In this document: positions 12,101 through 22,603 of the stretch, piece after piece
How positions within the stretch are numbered: position 1 is the stretch's first letter
Layout of the letters: each line of letters starts with the position of its first letter
NCBI GenBank assembly: GCA_963971305.1
Contig: OZ020308.1
Location: forward strand, 33,385,275 to 33,449,274
From: Arcuatula senhousia
Lineage: Eukaryota; Mollusca; Bivalvia; Mytilida; Mytilidae
Direction of reading: 5' to 3'
Length of the DNA: 64,000 nt
The notes under the pieces: model-generated
Told to the model about the DNA's origin: nothing
What the model saw: the letters and a program-made list of their open reading frames with translations, nothing else
Databases searched by the model: none
Program-made: the position numbers and the translations under genes

Positions 12101-13754
12101 CTTATATATACATCTGTCACTATGGGCGCATTTCAATTGAGTGAATTTGGAAATGACCCCTGTTTTCATTTAAGCGATTTTTTTCTTTTTCAATTGAGCG
12201 AATAGTTTTTCCAGGTAAAAACAGGTAATTATAGGTAAATGACTATAAAATATCTACCAAAAGGACTTAAGCTACGCACGATATTGCGTCTATGTATAAT
12301 TACCGCATGTTCCTGTCGAAAAATTTGTCTTTTACAGGCTTTAATATAATAACATGAATAAATATATTAAACCTGCATATTGTTATAAACGTGAAAGCAT
12401 AACTTTTTAAAGTATAACCTGTGCAATATTCTTTTCTATCGAGAAAATATACAAAATATAAAAAAAAACTCCGTAACGTCATGAAAAACGCATGTCCGGC
12501 TATCTGAACTAACGAAATTGTTACAAGTCTGAAATTCACAAACTTTTGCATAAAGCAGTACGTCACATATGATTTATGATGTCATTCTTAAAATAGCGTT
12601 TAAAAAGAGTAAAAAGTGATTTTCAAGAAAAATGTAATGCGTCGTTTGGGGCAGATTTCTCATAGTCATGAGTTAGTAAATTTCAGGAGGTTATTTGAGA
12701 GTTTAGTAAAATATTTCTTCCGTTATTGTCGACATCAAGTAAAAGTTCATTTATTCAACAAGTTTACTACATGGAATCACAAACACTTTGCATTTAAAAC
12801 AATAACATAGTATCAAATTTGAAAAAGTCCCACAGTTTGTCCAAACCCATTTTTAGCTGTTTTGAAAGAAAACATGAGAATTATAAAGTAATTTCAGAAA
12901 GAACAATTATTCAATTTGTAAAACGAAGTTATTTTCGGATAATTCCAATATTTCAGATAAAAACTTATCAAAATGAACTGCTTACCGATTAGAAAAGTTG
13001 GAAATCTAAGCAAAAGCAAAAGTCCCACGATTTGTCCAATCCGTCATTTTTTAACGTTACGTACGCTATACGTTATAAACATGATTTATATATGCGATTC
13101 ATGAAGCATACACCAAGACTGAGAAAGTCATATCTTGTCCTCGAAGTAATGAATGTATAAATACTTACTTAACTTAAATATTTTTAGACCAACTAAATTT
13201 GTCAAATCCACCAAAAAGGGCAAAATACGGCAATGAGTTAAAAAGTTAAAATGGAGAGAAATAAAGAAAAAAAGTTAAGAAAAATATGCAAACACGATCA
13301 GTGAAAAAGAAGAAATCAAAAACATGAGGAGCGAATTGTATAATAGGGTTCAACGCCAAAGAAAGAGAAACCAACACAGTATTTATTTAAAAGCAAATAC
13401 CGACAAAAGGTTTAAAAAAAGGCGCAAAGGTTATGATGTAGACCAGGTTGATGCTGAGGACCTTGTTACAAATGGAATGTCAAAATACAGAGCTTTGAAA
13501 AAAATTTATAAGGCATTACAGTCCACGGTAGAAACAAGGCCAATCGATGTCTGGCCCTGCGTCGCATGGCAAAACGTTGAACCATGTACATTCTAGGCCC
13601 AATATGGACAGTCAATAATTTTTGACACTTGCATCCTATGGTGGACTTACAAAGCATATTTGTCACATGCAACCCAATATTAAAAATATATATAAAAAAA
13701 TAAAGTTTCTATTTTCCCCTTAACTTGTAAAAAAAAATTCTAAATTGCACCGTA
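12101..13754. other. Intergenic AT-rich region, no gene recognised
   Basis: Contains a 90-residue plus frame (13324-13596) that is lysine/arginine rich with no recognised motif, starting just after a short basic frame. I would not call it a gene. The 'attgagcgaat' phrases near 12140-12205 are loosely mirrored by 'cgctcaaatga..cgctcatatgaa' near 14352-14380, which could be remnants of inverted ends. Confidence 0.4.
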
Positions 13755-14207
13755 AATTAAAAAAAGTAACATTTTTGCCCTTTTTGGGCCCCTCATTCCT
13801 AAAGAAAAAAGAGGGGACACCCTAAATCAGCCCCATCCTTCCGTTTATGGTAAGTAACATTACTGTAAAGTTTCATAGCATTTGGTCAACCAGAACAAAC
13901 GTTATTGTGGAAACAAATAACAAAGTCGCTTTTTTTGCCCCTTTTGGGCCCCTAATTTCTAAACGAAAAAAGTGGGGACACCCAAAATCAGCCATGCCCT
14001 TTCTTTTATGGTAAGTAACATTACTGTAAAGTTTCATAGCATTTGGTCAACCAGAACAAAAGTTATTGTGGAAACAAATAAAAAAGTCGCTTTTTTGGCC
14101 CCTTTTGGGCAAGACAGGCACCCCATAGCGCGACGGACGGACAGACGGACGGACGGACGAAGTGACCCGACTACTAGACCTGCTTTTGCCTTCGGCGACG
14201 CAGGTAA
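13755..14207 (+). mobile_element. Pearl-like element, third core type
   Basis: Two core units of about 170 bp (13755-13925 and about 13926-14098; shared phrases 'tttcatagcatttggtcaac' and 'gttattgtggaaacaaataa') precede an ACGG microsatellite (about 14133-14159). A hairpin-type end follows: ACCTGC (about 14178-14183) pairing with GCAGGT (about 14201-14206). The element is non-coding, and its core is unrelated to the cores at 516, 28352 or 37374. Confidence 0.65.
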
Positions 14208-14502
14208 AAAACCGTTATTCTTGAACAATACATAGGCAGCTAAGCTAAAATAAAAGAATTAAAATAAAACGTCGAAATCTGTCGTTACTGTAAAGGACGC
14301 AATAACGTGCGTAACGTCATATACATTTTACCCGTAAAATGTAAAAAATCGCTCAAATGATTTTTTTTCGCTCATATGAATATAATGTTGCTAGGGCGTT
14401 AAAGTCAAAGTAACTCGCTCGATTTCCGAAATTTGAAAAATACAAACGGAATCAACAGCTAGTGTTCGTGTTCTCTAGTTTTGTTCTTTTTTTTGTTCAT
14501 TT

Positions 14503-14616
14503 TTTTAAATATTTTTTTTTAAATTTCCTTTTCGTGGTGTTTCAATTTTCGTGGATAAAGGTCACCCACGAAAACCTTGAAAATTGATACCCCACGAATA
14601 ATAATGAAACCACAGT
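14503..14616. repeat. Partial palindromic MITE, TTCGTGG family
   Basis: The right half carries 'ccccacgaataataatgaaa' followed by CCACAGTA, the terminal motif of four other copies in the window (29843-30052, 58640-58853, 59262-59472, 60454-60663). The left end is truncated or degenerate. Non-coding. Confidence 0.6.
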
Positions 14617-15150
14617 ATTTAATATTTTTATCATTTATTAGATTTCATAACCTTTGGATTATTTCTGTAGAAAAGAACTTGATATTTGGTGGTTGCATAA
14701 AAAGTCGGTTACACTCTATATCTCACCCTCATTGTTACAATTAATATTATTTATAAAAAGTTTATTACATACTTACATTTTCCTTACATATATGTTTCTT
14801 TGAAATTTAGTACAATTTAAAGTTATATGCCTTATTAATTGGTCAATTACATAAAATAATCAGAATTTAGAATACACTGTTTACCAAATTATCTAATTAC
14901 ATGTATATTTCGTCGGAAATCTCAAAATCATTGTTTACCATTTTTGTTTAATTTATGTATAAAATAAGAATAAGTTCTTGGCGTGTCATGTTTAATAATA
15001 AAAAAATCCCGTTTAATGATGTAAGTGACCGCTGTAAGCGAGATAACTTTAGAAGTCAATAAATTGCTATCTGTTATCATTAGGGGCGCCAGAGAAAGGT
15101 GCTTCACACAAAGGTCACTTACACCCAGCTAGTGATTTGACCCTTACTGA
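14617..15150. other. Intergenic stretch, no feature seen
   Basis: AT-rich sequence between the MITE remnant and the truncated LINE-A. No motif-bearing frame. Confidence 0.45.
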
Positions 15151-15156
15151 GTTGAA

Positions 15157-15867
15157 GAGCTCCATCCTGGTACTGAGTGTGAAATTATATGGGCAAAAAT
15201 TGAAACCAAAGGCAATAAAACTCTATACATCTCGTCATATTACAACCCAAAAACATCAGATGAATCAAGTCTCAAAGGGTTTGAAAAATCTGTACAAAGA
15301 GCTACCCAGATAAAAAATGCAGCTATCCTAATAGGGGGGCGATTTTAACCTTCCTGGTTGGGATTGGAATAAGAAAGTACTGAAGCCGAATACGAACCAC
15401 CAAAAAATACACTATGAATTCGGAAATATTTTAGACGACACAGGGCTAACACAAATGATAGAAAAACCCACAAGACAAGATAATACCTTAGACCTTATTA
15501 TAACTAATCTTCCGAATCAAATACAACGCACAGAAACAATGCCTGGCATTTCTGACCATGACATTGTCTTTGTTGAAATGAATATTACACCATCAAAATT
15601 AAAACAGATACCAAGAAACATACCTCTTTATAAAAAAGCTAATTGGGAGACGATGAATATACAAATTGAACATCTGCATGAAAAAATCATGACCATGTAT
15701 GACTCAAATTCAGTAGAAAAACTGTGGACAGAATTTAAAATAACACTTGAAAAACTGGTAAAAGAAAACATCCCAACAAAGAAAATTGGTACCAAAACTC
15801 AAAAACCATGGATAAATAATGAAACTAGAAAACTAATTAAAAGAAGAGACCGACTCTATAATAAGAT
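15157..15867 (+). pseudogene. LINE-A ORF2, endonuclease half (5'-truncated)
   Basis: The translation parallels the endonuclease region of LINE-B almost residue by residue: 'CEIIWAKIE', 'YISSYYNPKTSD', 'GGDFNLPGWDWN', 'DNTLDLIITNLPNQ', 'PGISDHDIV', then a basic linker 'KLIKRRDRLYNKI'. It is 5'-truncated, since ORF1 and the front of the endonuclease are missing. One extra G in a G-run near 15337-15342 shifts the frame inside the GGDFN motif. The frame is cut at 15868 by a DNA transposon and resumes at 22604 in the same phase. It is a dead copy; before the insertion it formed one piece with 22604-24490. Confidence 0.85.
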
Positions 15868-16530
15868 CAGGGGTTAAAAATTTTTCTAATACCTTACTAG
15901 CCAAGGGCTTATCAGCACTAGAAAACCACTAGCCCAACAGAAGGATCAACTAGCCCAAGGAAAATCTGACACTAGCCAAAGTATGATGCAAAGCTCAATC
16001 TATACATGTAGATTTGGTCCATGTATTTATGTTATTAATTCTTTTTCTTTTATTTTATAAAAATGCATCAGATGCATTTATGTCGCTTTTAAAGTTAAAG
16101 AAAAGCAGGTAAATTCAAACAGGAACATTAAACTTGTTTTAAAATGTTCCTGATTCAAGAAAGTAGGTAGCAGAATAACACAGATTGCAACAAGCTTCAG
16201 TTAGCTCGATGTCAGTGTGGCAGGGAATCTAGGGGGCACTCAGGGCCCCAGAGACTCTGGACATAAAAATTGCAAAAAATCCATCATCCTGGGGTTCTCT
16301 TGTACCTTCTTCACACCTTGGCACTTTCTTGTATCATTTTTATTGTTTTTATGGCGTTTCAGTCCCCTATCATAATTTTCCCCTTAAAATAAATATGGCC
16401 GTCGATCTTTTTCATTAAACTTTCCTTCTTCTTCTTCTTCTTCCAATACTGTCCACATTCAACTCTTTGAATATTCTGACAGGTGTGCGCATATGGTTAA
16501 AAACTGGATAAAAACAATTTGTATGCAGAT

Positions 16531-19500
16531 TTAGATGGTACTTGTCACTTGAGCTTTGAAGGACTCAAGTGACTCTGCTCCGGCGATGTCTGGTGGTAGT
16601 TTGTTCCAATCCTTCACAGTATTGACGAAGAAGGACCATTTCCTGCTGTCTTTTGTTGCTCTTTGGATTTGGAAACCATGTGTACTGCCTAATCTGGTGC
16701 TCCTTGTTGGTCTCTGTAGATATTTTGTTTTGTCAATGGCAACCAGATCGTTGGTGATTTTGTACATCATGATGAGTCTTGCTTCTTTTCGTCTAGTTTC
16801 CATACTTTTCCACCCTAGTTCTTTGATCATTTCGCTGACACTTGATCGGTTTCTATACTTTCCTGTCACATATCGTGCTGCTCTCCTTTGCACCTTTTCT
16901 ATTTTGTCCTTATGGTTTTGTTGGTATGGATCCCACACAGTTGTAGCATATTCCATTTGTGGTCTGACTAGACTTTTATAAGCCTGTTCTTTGATGGATT
17001 TGGATCCTATATGTAGATTTCGATGTAGGAATCCCAGGCTTCTACTCGCTTTGTTGCTGATGCTGTTGACATGTTCACCCCAGTCTAGATCGTGTGTGAT
17101 GGTACATCCCAAGTACTTTACTGATGTTTCATGCCTGAGTTTATGACCATGCAGTTTGTATTCATGTATCCTTGGATTTTTCTTTTTGGTGACTGTCAGT
17201 ACACTGCATTTTTCTGGATGGAACTCCATTTTCCATGATCTTTCCCATTCTTCAAGTTTCTCTAGATCTTTTTGGAGCTTCTTGCAGTCTTGCTCAGATG
17301 TTATTGTCATGTATATGACTGTGTCGTCTGCAAATAGTCTTACTTTTGAGTGTAGGCCTTTTGGTAAATCATTTATATAGAAAAGGAAGAGGCTTGGTCC
17401 CAGGACTGATCCTTGTGGTACTCCCGATTCTACTTTAACCTTATCAGATGATTTACCTTCCACAACTACTGTTTGTGTTCTATTTGTGAGGAAGTCTTTT
17501 ATCCAACTGTTTGTTTCATTTCTAATACCGTAGTGATGTAGCTTGTGTAGTAGCAGACTGTGGGATACCTTGTCAAATGCTTTAGAGAAATCTAAAACTA
17601 TGATGTCTGTTTGTTGTCCATTTTCTAAATTCTTTGTTATATCATCTATGCATTCTAGGAGTTGTGTTTCACACGATCTTTTACTCCGAAATCCATGCTG
17701 TAGTGGATATAGTATATTGTATGCCTCAGCGTGCTTCATGATGTTGCTTGTTACAATATGTTCTAGGATCTTACAACATATGCAGGTGAGAGATATTGGC
17801 CTGTAGTTTGCTGGAACATATTTCTGGCCTTTTTTGAAAGCTGGTGTGATGTTTGCAGTACGCCAGTCGTCTGGTATTTGTCCTATTTTCATAGAGATGT
17901 TAAATATGATTGTTAGTATAGGTGCAATTTCACAGGCTAGCTCTTTTAGTACAATAGGTCTTATATTGTCTGGCCCAGCTGCTTTATGTGGATTAAGGTT
18001 CTTGAGCTGTTTTTCCACACCTGGACAAGTGATTGTAATCTTGTCGCTATCTGGATATTTATCTGATGTATCAGGCATTAATCCTTTTTGTGTGAATTCC
18101 CTATGGCTAATTGGTTCTGGTGCTGAGAAAACGGATTTGAATTGGTCGTTCAGGATGTTTGCTTTATTGATAGGATCTGTTTCTAATTTCCCATTTCTCC
18201 TCAGAGGTGCTACTCCAGTTTTGTCATTCTTTTTATGCTTGATGTAAGTCCAGAATCTTTTTGATGTTGATGATGGTTTTAACTGGTCATTTATTTCTGG
18301 TGTTACTATTTCTTCAATGTATTTCCAGTAAGACTGTCGTAATTTCCTCTGTACTAGCTGTTTTAGCTGTTTGAATCTGGCGATGTCTCTTTGGTGATTT
18401 GTCTTCTTTTTCTTTTTATAAGCCCTGTCCTTACGTCTAATGAGTTGTTTTATTTCATGTGTTATCCATGGATTCTTATCTTTGTTCTTACATATTTTGG
18501 TTGGTACGTGCTGGTTGACGCTATTTTCTATGCCTTCTTTAAACATGTTCCAAAGTTTGTTTATGTTGGTATTTTTGTTGCTGCTTTCTTTAATTATATC
18601 TTCATGGAGGATCTTTATGTCATCTTTAAGACTGTCCCATTTTGCTTTCTTATATAGTTGTATCTTACGTTGTATTTGCTTGTTTTTGACTGAATTTGTG
18701 TTCATCTCTGCATATACAGCATCATGATCTGAGATGCCTGGTATTACATCTATTCTCATCATCTTGCTTGGACAGTTTGTAATTATTAGGTCTAAGGTGT
18801 TGTTGTTCCTTGTTGCCTCTTGTACCATTTGTGTTAGACCATTATCATCAAGTATATCTGTTAGTTGGTAATGTTGCTCTGGGTGTGCTGTTCCTTGGCG
18901 TATCGTTTTTGTTGACCAATTCCATCCGGGTAGGTTGAAGTCCCCTCCAATCAACAGACAGGCATTGTTTGATGATGCTCTATTTACTGAATCTTCAAAT
19001 TCTTTTAGACTCTCTTTATTTGATGTTTTGGGGTTATAATATGAGCATATGTATAGATCTTTTGTTCCTTTTTGCTGTATCTTTGTCCATATGATTTCAC
19101 AATTTGTGTCAAGTTCAGGTACTTCTGAGCTCAGGTATTTATTGTGTACAGCTATTAGTACTCCTCCTCCTGTTTTGTCTTTTCTGTCCTTTCTGTATAT
19201 ATTATACTCTGATGGTAGTATCTGACTATTGGTTATGGTGGAGTCTAACCATGTTTCTGTCATAATGATCACATCTGGCTTTGTGCTGTCAATCATATTT
19301 TGTACCTGGGGTTGCTTATTTCTCACTGATTGGCAGTTTATATTTATGATTCTCATAGGTGTAAATAAATTTTTGTCTTCTTCATTCTTGCCTCTCTTTG
19401 GTGTAGAAGTGTGTTTTGGTCTCACATTTTCTTGTTGTGATATACTACTGATATCAAGCTGTTCTTCTGAAAGTAAGCTGAAGCTGTTGTTGACTGGTAC

Positions 19501-19974
19501 AGCGGTTGAACCGTAGCATAGAGAATTGTAATTTGGATTATCGCATATTATACAGTCCCATCGTACTGAAATGTTCCTATCATCTACAAGGTAGCTATAT
19601 GTTTTGCTATGGATGTCCTGACAGTGGATATGGAACCACTGATCACAAGTATCACATCTAATTGCTCTGTCATTCCATGTGACAGGTTGGTCGCATGTTC
19701 CACATGGGTATATGGTACTGTCGTTATGTGTTGGTCCTGGATTTGGATTTATGTCATTTGCGTTTGCTAGTAGTATAAATAGTAGGTATGCTGTTGGTGA
19801 TCTGCATTTATATGGATATCTTAGTATGGATGTAAGTTGGTTACCTATCATGAAAAGGCAGTGTTCATTATCATGTGCTATTTTTATCTTAGTCTCTTCT
19901 TTATATTGATTTATTCTTTTGTTGATATTCATTATGGTGCATATGATGACTATGATTGCTGTAAGGAACCTCAT
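16531..19974 (-). CDS. LINE-B ORF2: 2A-like motif, PHD finger, endonuclease, reverse transcriptase
   Basis: This 1147-residue uninterrupted frame encodes the replication protein of a non-LTR retrotransposon, which nicks target DNA and primes reverse transcription there. In order: a hydrophobic N-terminal segment (about 4-15), a second hydrophobic stretch ending in DINPNPGP (residues 74-81, 2A-like), and a Cys/His-rich PHD-type finger (about 89-150, CGTCDQ..CDTCDQWFHIHC..CIIC). An apurinic-type endonuclease follows (about 208-425; MTETWLD, GGDFNLPGWNW, PGISDHDAV). Then a basic linker and the RT (about 690-950; AFDKVSHSLL, GVPQGSVLGPSLF, catalytic FADD at 881-884), with a C-terminal region ending near WNKLPPDI. 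All catalytic motifs appear intact, and the start used is the most upstream ATG in frame. Confidence 0.92.
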   Translation of the reverse strand: MRFLTAIIVIICTIMNINKRINQYKEETKIKIAHDNEHCLFMIGNQLTSILRYPYKCRSPTAYLLFILLANANDINPNPGPTHNDSTIYPCGTCDQPVTWNDRAIRCDTCDQWFHIHCQDIHSKTYSYLVDDRNISVRWDCIICDNPNYNSLCYGSTAVPVNNSFSLLSEEQLDISSISQQENVRPKHTSTPKRGKNEEDKNLFTPMRIININCQSVRNKQPQVQNMIDSTKPDVIIMTETWLDSTITNSQILPSEYNIYRKDRKDKTGGGVLIAVHNKYLSSEVPELDTNCEIIWTKIQQKGTKDLYICSYYNPKTSNKESLKEFEDSVNRASSNNACLLIGGDFNLPGWNWSTKTIRQGTAHPEQHYQLTDILDDNGLTQMVQEATRNNNTLDLIITNCPSKMMRIDVIPGISDHDAVYAEMNTNSVKNKQIQRKIQLYKKAKWDSLKDDIKILHEDIIKESSNKNTNINKLWNMFKEGIENSVNQHVPTKICKNKDKNPWITHEIKQLIRRKDRAYKKKKKTNHQRDIARFKQLKQLVQRKLRQSYWKYIEEIVTPEINDQLKPSSTSKRFWTYIKHKKNDKTGVAPLRRNGKLETDPINKANILNDQFKSVFSAPEPISHREFTQKGLMPDTSDKYPDSDKITITCPGVEKQLKNLNPHKAAGPDNIRPIVLKELACEIAPILTIIFNISMKIGQIPDDWRTANITPAFKKGQKYVPANYRPISLTCICCKILEHIVTSNIMKHAEAYNILYPLQHGFRSKRSCETQLLECIDDITKNLENGQQTDIIVLDFSKAFDKVSHSLLLHKLHHYGIRNETNSWIKDFLTNRTQTVVVEGKSSDKVKVESGVPQGSVLGPSLFLFYINDLPKGLHSKVRLFADDTVIYMTITSEQDCKKLQKDLEKLEEWERSWKMEFHPEKCSVLTVTKKKNPRIHEYKLHGHKLRHETSVKYLGCTITHDLDWGEHVNSISNKASRSLGFLHRNLHIGSKSIKEQAYKSLVRPQMEYATTVWDPYQQNHKDKIEKVQRRAARYVTGKYRNRSSVSEMIKELGWKSMETRRKEARLIMMYKITNDLVAIDKTKYLQRPTRSTRLGSTHGFQIQRATKDSRKWSFFVNTVKDWNKLPPDIAGAESLESFKAQVTSTI

Positions 19975-20287
19975 TTTCCCTCTGTTGCACTTGGTTGGTA
20001 ATACACAATAGGGGCTGATAAGACGAACTCACCTATACCCCCTACTATGAATACTTTTAATTGCTGTGCTCAAGGTATTTGGCTCCTCTGGTTTATTACT
20101 GTAAATTATACCGGTATCCTTGACTCCTGTCGTGTACGTACAGTAGAGGCTGATAAGACGAACTCACCTAAACCCTCTCCTGCAATACTACTGTATACCT
20201 CATTTTAGTATATGGTTTAGGATAGGTTGTAAGTAATAAGCAATCTAGAAGGATCTACTGCACTCACCTATATTTATTGAAGTTGGT
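19975..20287 (-). repeat. LINE-B inter-ORF spacer with a 23-bp direct repeat
   Basis: The plus-strand phrase GGCTGATAAGACGAACTCAC occurs at 20013 and again at 20148, 135 bp apart, each followed by a C-rich patch and 'ctatgaatac'/'ctgcaatac' variants. It lies exactly in the ORF1-ORF2 spacer. No ORF. A role in ORF2 expression or an internal duplication are both possible. Confidence 0.7.
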
Positions 20288-21001
20288 TTACAATATTGAT
20301 TCCAGTTCAGTTTCTTCAACTTGTAGTTGTATAAATTCTGTTTGGTCGTTAATATGGTAACACTCTCTATATGTGTCTATGAGTAGCTGTTTTGTTATCA
20401 CAAGGCTGAGTAGTGTCCCTGGGTGTACGCCGTCTTTCTTGTTATATGTGATGTTGATAGATTTCCTGTATTTGCCCCTCTTTATCTTCCTGTTTCTAAA
20501 GTAATGTCTGCCTACTTTGACTGTTGTGCTGTTGTTTCTCTGGCTGAGTTGCTCTATCTTTGTGTTGAGTGATTGTATTTGTCTTGTTACTATGAAATCT
20601 TCTGCTTTAAATGTTTCAGCTTTTGGGTGTCCTTTATGTTTGTTATAGTTTCTAATGGATAGTATAGGGCAGTCTACCAGTTTTATCTCTGCATCTGGAT
20701 ATCTATCTATGATCTTGATGGCCCTTTTATATTCCTTTACAATCTTATTGACGCTTTTGTTACCTTGGTGTCTTAATTTGATGTATCGTCCTGTTTTCTT
20801 GGTCAGGTCACAAGTCCCTGCCCACAGGTATATAATTATATGATGATGTCTTTTTATTGCTTTCTCTATTCTCTCCTCAATCAAATCGACTAGCTCAGCA
20901 GTTCTTGCTCCTGATTTGCACCACGATTCTAGTGGAAATTCATTATCCTGACAAGCATTCCTCAACGTGAAGCCTTTGCTGTCGGATACTAGTATGGGCA
21001 C
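20288..21001 (-). CDS. LINE-B ORF1, SGNH-hydrolase-like protein
   Basis: A 237-residue protein with the four-block pattern of SGNH/GDSL esterases. Residues 5-10 VSDSKG hold the candidate nucleophile serine, 'WAGTCDL' (about 60-66) stands in for the GxND block, and 'DGVHPG' near the C-terminus gives the Asp-x-x-His pair. A basic stretch ('RNRKIKRGKYRK') may bind RNA. Esterase-type ORF1 proteins are known from CR1 elements, where their biochemical role is still unclear. It sits 5' to ORF2 in the same element and strand. The start ATG at 21001 puts the nucleophile only eight residues from the N-terminus, so some upstream coding sequence may have been lost. Confidence 0.8.
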   Translation of the reverse strand: MPILVSDSKGFTLRNACQDNEFPLESWCKSGARTAELVDLIEERIEKAIKRHHHIIIYLWAGTCDLTKKTGRYIKLRHQGNKSVNKIVKEYKRAIKIIDRYPDAEIKLVDCPILSIRNYNKHKGHPKAETFKAEDFIVTRQIQSLNTKIEQLSQRNNSTTVKVGRHYFRNRKIKRGKYRKSINITYNKKDGVHPGTLLSLVITKQLLIDTYRECYHINDQTEFIQLQVEETELESIL

Positions 21002-21129
21002 CTTGTATCTGAAACCACTTTCAGACTGATTTTAAAATAAATTCAGGAGACTTTGACCTTTTTAAGAGTAAAACTACCTTTATTTAAGTTTGGAAAGGTG
21101 ATTGTAATTGTCTATCATAATTTTCCTCC

Positions 21130-21345
21130 CAAGGAAATAACCCAATGTGAAATCGAAAGTACGGGATATTGCACTTAATAAATCAATTGTACCACCCCCC
21201 AGTACCAGATAATGACGATGAAAATAGACAGCATTGCGGGACATAGATTAAATCAATTGTGTTATCCCCCCCCCCCCTACCAGGCAATGACGATGAATGA
21301 TTTGGGTGATTTAATCAATAGTGATACCCCCCAGTACCGGTTAAT
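21130..21345. repeat. Degenerate tandem repeat with C-runs
   Basis: Three imperfect units of about 80 bp share 'aatcaattgt..ta', a C-run, 'agtacc', then 'taatg(a/g)cgatga'. The C-runs are seven, fourteen and six bases long. This belongs to the interior of the hAT-like element. Confidence 0.6.
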
Positions 21346-21415
21346 GGCGATAATAATAGATCTAGGTTTTTCATAGTTTTAATTATAGCGCAAATTAAGT
21401 CAACCATAATTTTTA

Positions 21416-22498
21416 GGAAGTGTCTGCGCGTCCACGCCGCTTGGACGAATAGACTACAGGCTGCGCGTCCACGCTTCCGGTATTTGCATTTCGGCATGCA
21501 CATTTCGCATCTAATGTCACGGAACTTTGACATTTCCAGGTACAAATAATGACAAAGAATTCAATTTCATACTACAATGAATGGAAGTTCAGTAAATGAA
21601 AGTTCTAATTTATATAAACTTTAATAACGAGAACAAGATGTCAAAATCTTTAGAAAAAAGGAGAATATTCGGCAAAAAATAACAACAGAATGCAGAATTT
21701 CGGACATCCCAGCAACGTCCTAACAGAAAACAAAACAAAACCCAACAAAATGGTTTTTTTCGTATGCACATTGACTCTTAAAATATATCAAATATTGATA
21801 GAGACTGATTGTTCGAGCTATAGATTTTTAGTTCCAACTTTTATCATTTGAATCCTGGCATAATATTGATAGATGTGAGCAAGTCCTCGTTCTATCATAT
21901 GTATATGTAGTAGTCTGAGAAAATGAAAACACGTTTTATTTTCTCAGTAGTAGTGTATGCCGTAAGCTTAAAATTCCTGTGGAAAGATTCTTTCCGTGTC
22001 CGACTGATAGCTTAACTGTTACATGTATATTAAAACGGTTCAGTTAGAGTTTTCTGGTTTCTTTTAGACCATAATTACGTTTTTATATCATTCTTTATAT
22101 TTTTTTTCGAATTCCCAAAGAATTATTGTTTACACTGCATTCCCTTTGATGATATATAAAAATTAATAAAAACAATTACGAAATTCTAGCAATTTTCGCT
22201 AATTTTCACTTATTTAATACTTAAATTGTATATAAGTGAATATTAAAATACATTTTTATGTTTAAATATTAATTACTTTATTGCTCTACGTATTGGGAAG
22301 TTTATAAAAATTACGAAATAACGGAAATTGTCCGGAAAAAATCCTTAATTACTCGTTATATCGGAAGCGTGGACGCGCAGCCTTAGGCTGGTACCCCGCT
22401 GTTATCTGAAGCCTTATCTGAACAGTAGGGAGCCGGTTGCCAGCTTAGCGCAGCCTGTGGTCTATTCATCCACGCGGCGTGGACGCGCAGACACTGCC
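21416..22498. mobile_element. 1.1-kb MITE with GGCAGTGTCTGCGCG TIRs and 9-bp TSD
   Basis: The left end GGAAGTGTCTGCGCGTCCAC and the inverse of the right end GGCAGTGTCTGCGCGTCCAC match over about 25 bp. TAATTTTTA flanks both ends (21407-21415 and 22499-22507), a perfect 9-bp duplication. A second inverted pair of GCTGCGCGTCCACGCTTCCG lies further in (about 21460-21479 and 22361-22381), so GCGCGTCCACGC occurs four times. No coding content. It is inserted in the hAT-like element. Confidence 0.85.
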
Positions 22499-22603
22499 TA
22501 ATTTTTAACTAGCCCGTCGGGCGTAGGTGGTTGTAAACTTTGGTAGCCCGAATATGATTTTCACTAGCCCCGGGCGTCGGGCTAGTGGATTTTTTAACCC
22601 CTG

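Larger units (their letters stand above)
16382..21111 (-). mobile_element. LINE-B, near full-length CR1-like non-LTR retrotransposon
   Basis: Two ORFs on the minus strand (ORF1 20288-21001, ORF2 16531-19974) with an about 0.3-kb spacer. A 15-bp direct repeat CTATCATAATTTTCC at 16367-16381 and 21112-21126 brackets it and is a likely target duplication. A GAA/CTT microsatellite (16427-16443) lies in the 3' untranslated part, as in many CR1-type elements. The endonuclease-RT architecture, SGNH-type ORF1 and PHD finger in ORF2 fit the CR1/Jockey group; exact clade not settled. Both ORFs are open from end to end, so the copy is young. Confidence 0.85.
15868..22603. mobile_element. hAT-like DNA transposon inserted into LINE-A, itself invaded
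   Basis: The left end CAGGGGTTAAAAATTTTTC and the inverse of the right end CAGGGGTTAAAAAATCCAC form TIRs of about 13 bp. AAGAT is duplicated on both sides (15863-15867 and 22604-22608), and removing the insert plus one AAGAT restores the LINE-A frame exactly. Both subterminal regions carry repeated CTAGCCC motifs. The CAGGGG termini and subterminal repeats are hAT-like, and a 5-bp duplication fits the minority 'hAT5' type. No transposase is seen. Without LINE-B and the inner MITE, only about 0.9 kb of original element remains, so it was non-autonomous. Confidence 0.85.

Noticed and set aside
13324..13596. Basic 90-residue frame that could be a small gene or a transposase fragment
   Set aside because: No recognisable motif, no splice or promoter context, and the composition follows the local A-rich sequence.
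12117..14400. A 2.3-kb element with inverted 'cgctcaaatga' ends
   Set aside because: The inverted similarity is short and interrupted and no target duplication was found.
16556..19909. Several plus-strand frames of 70-140 residues opposite LINE-B ORF2
   Set aside because: Antisense shadows of a 1147-residue coding frame with full domain support.
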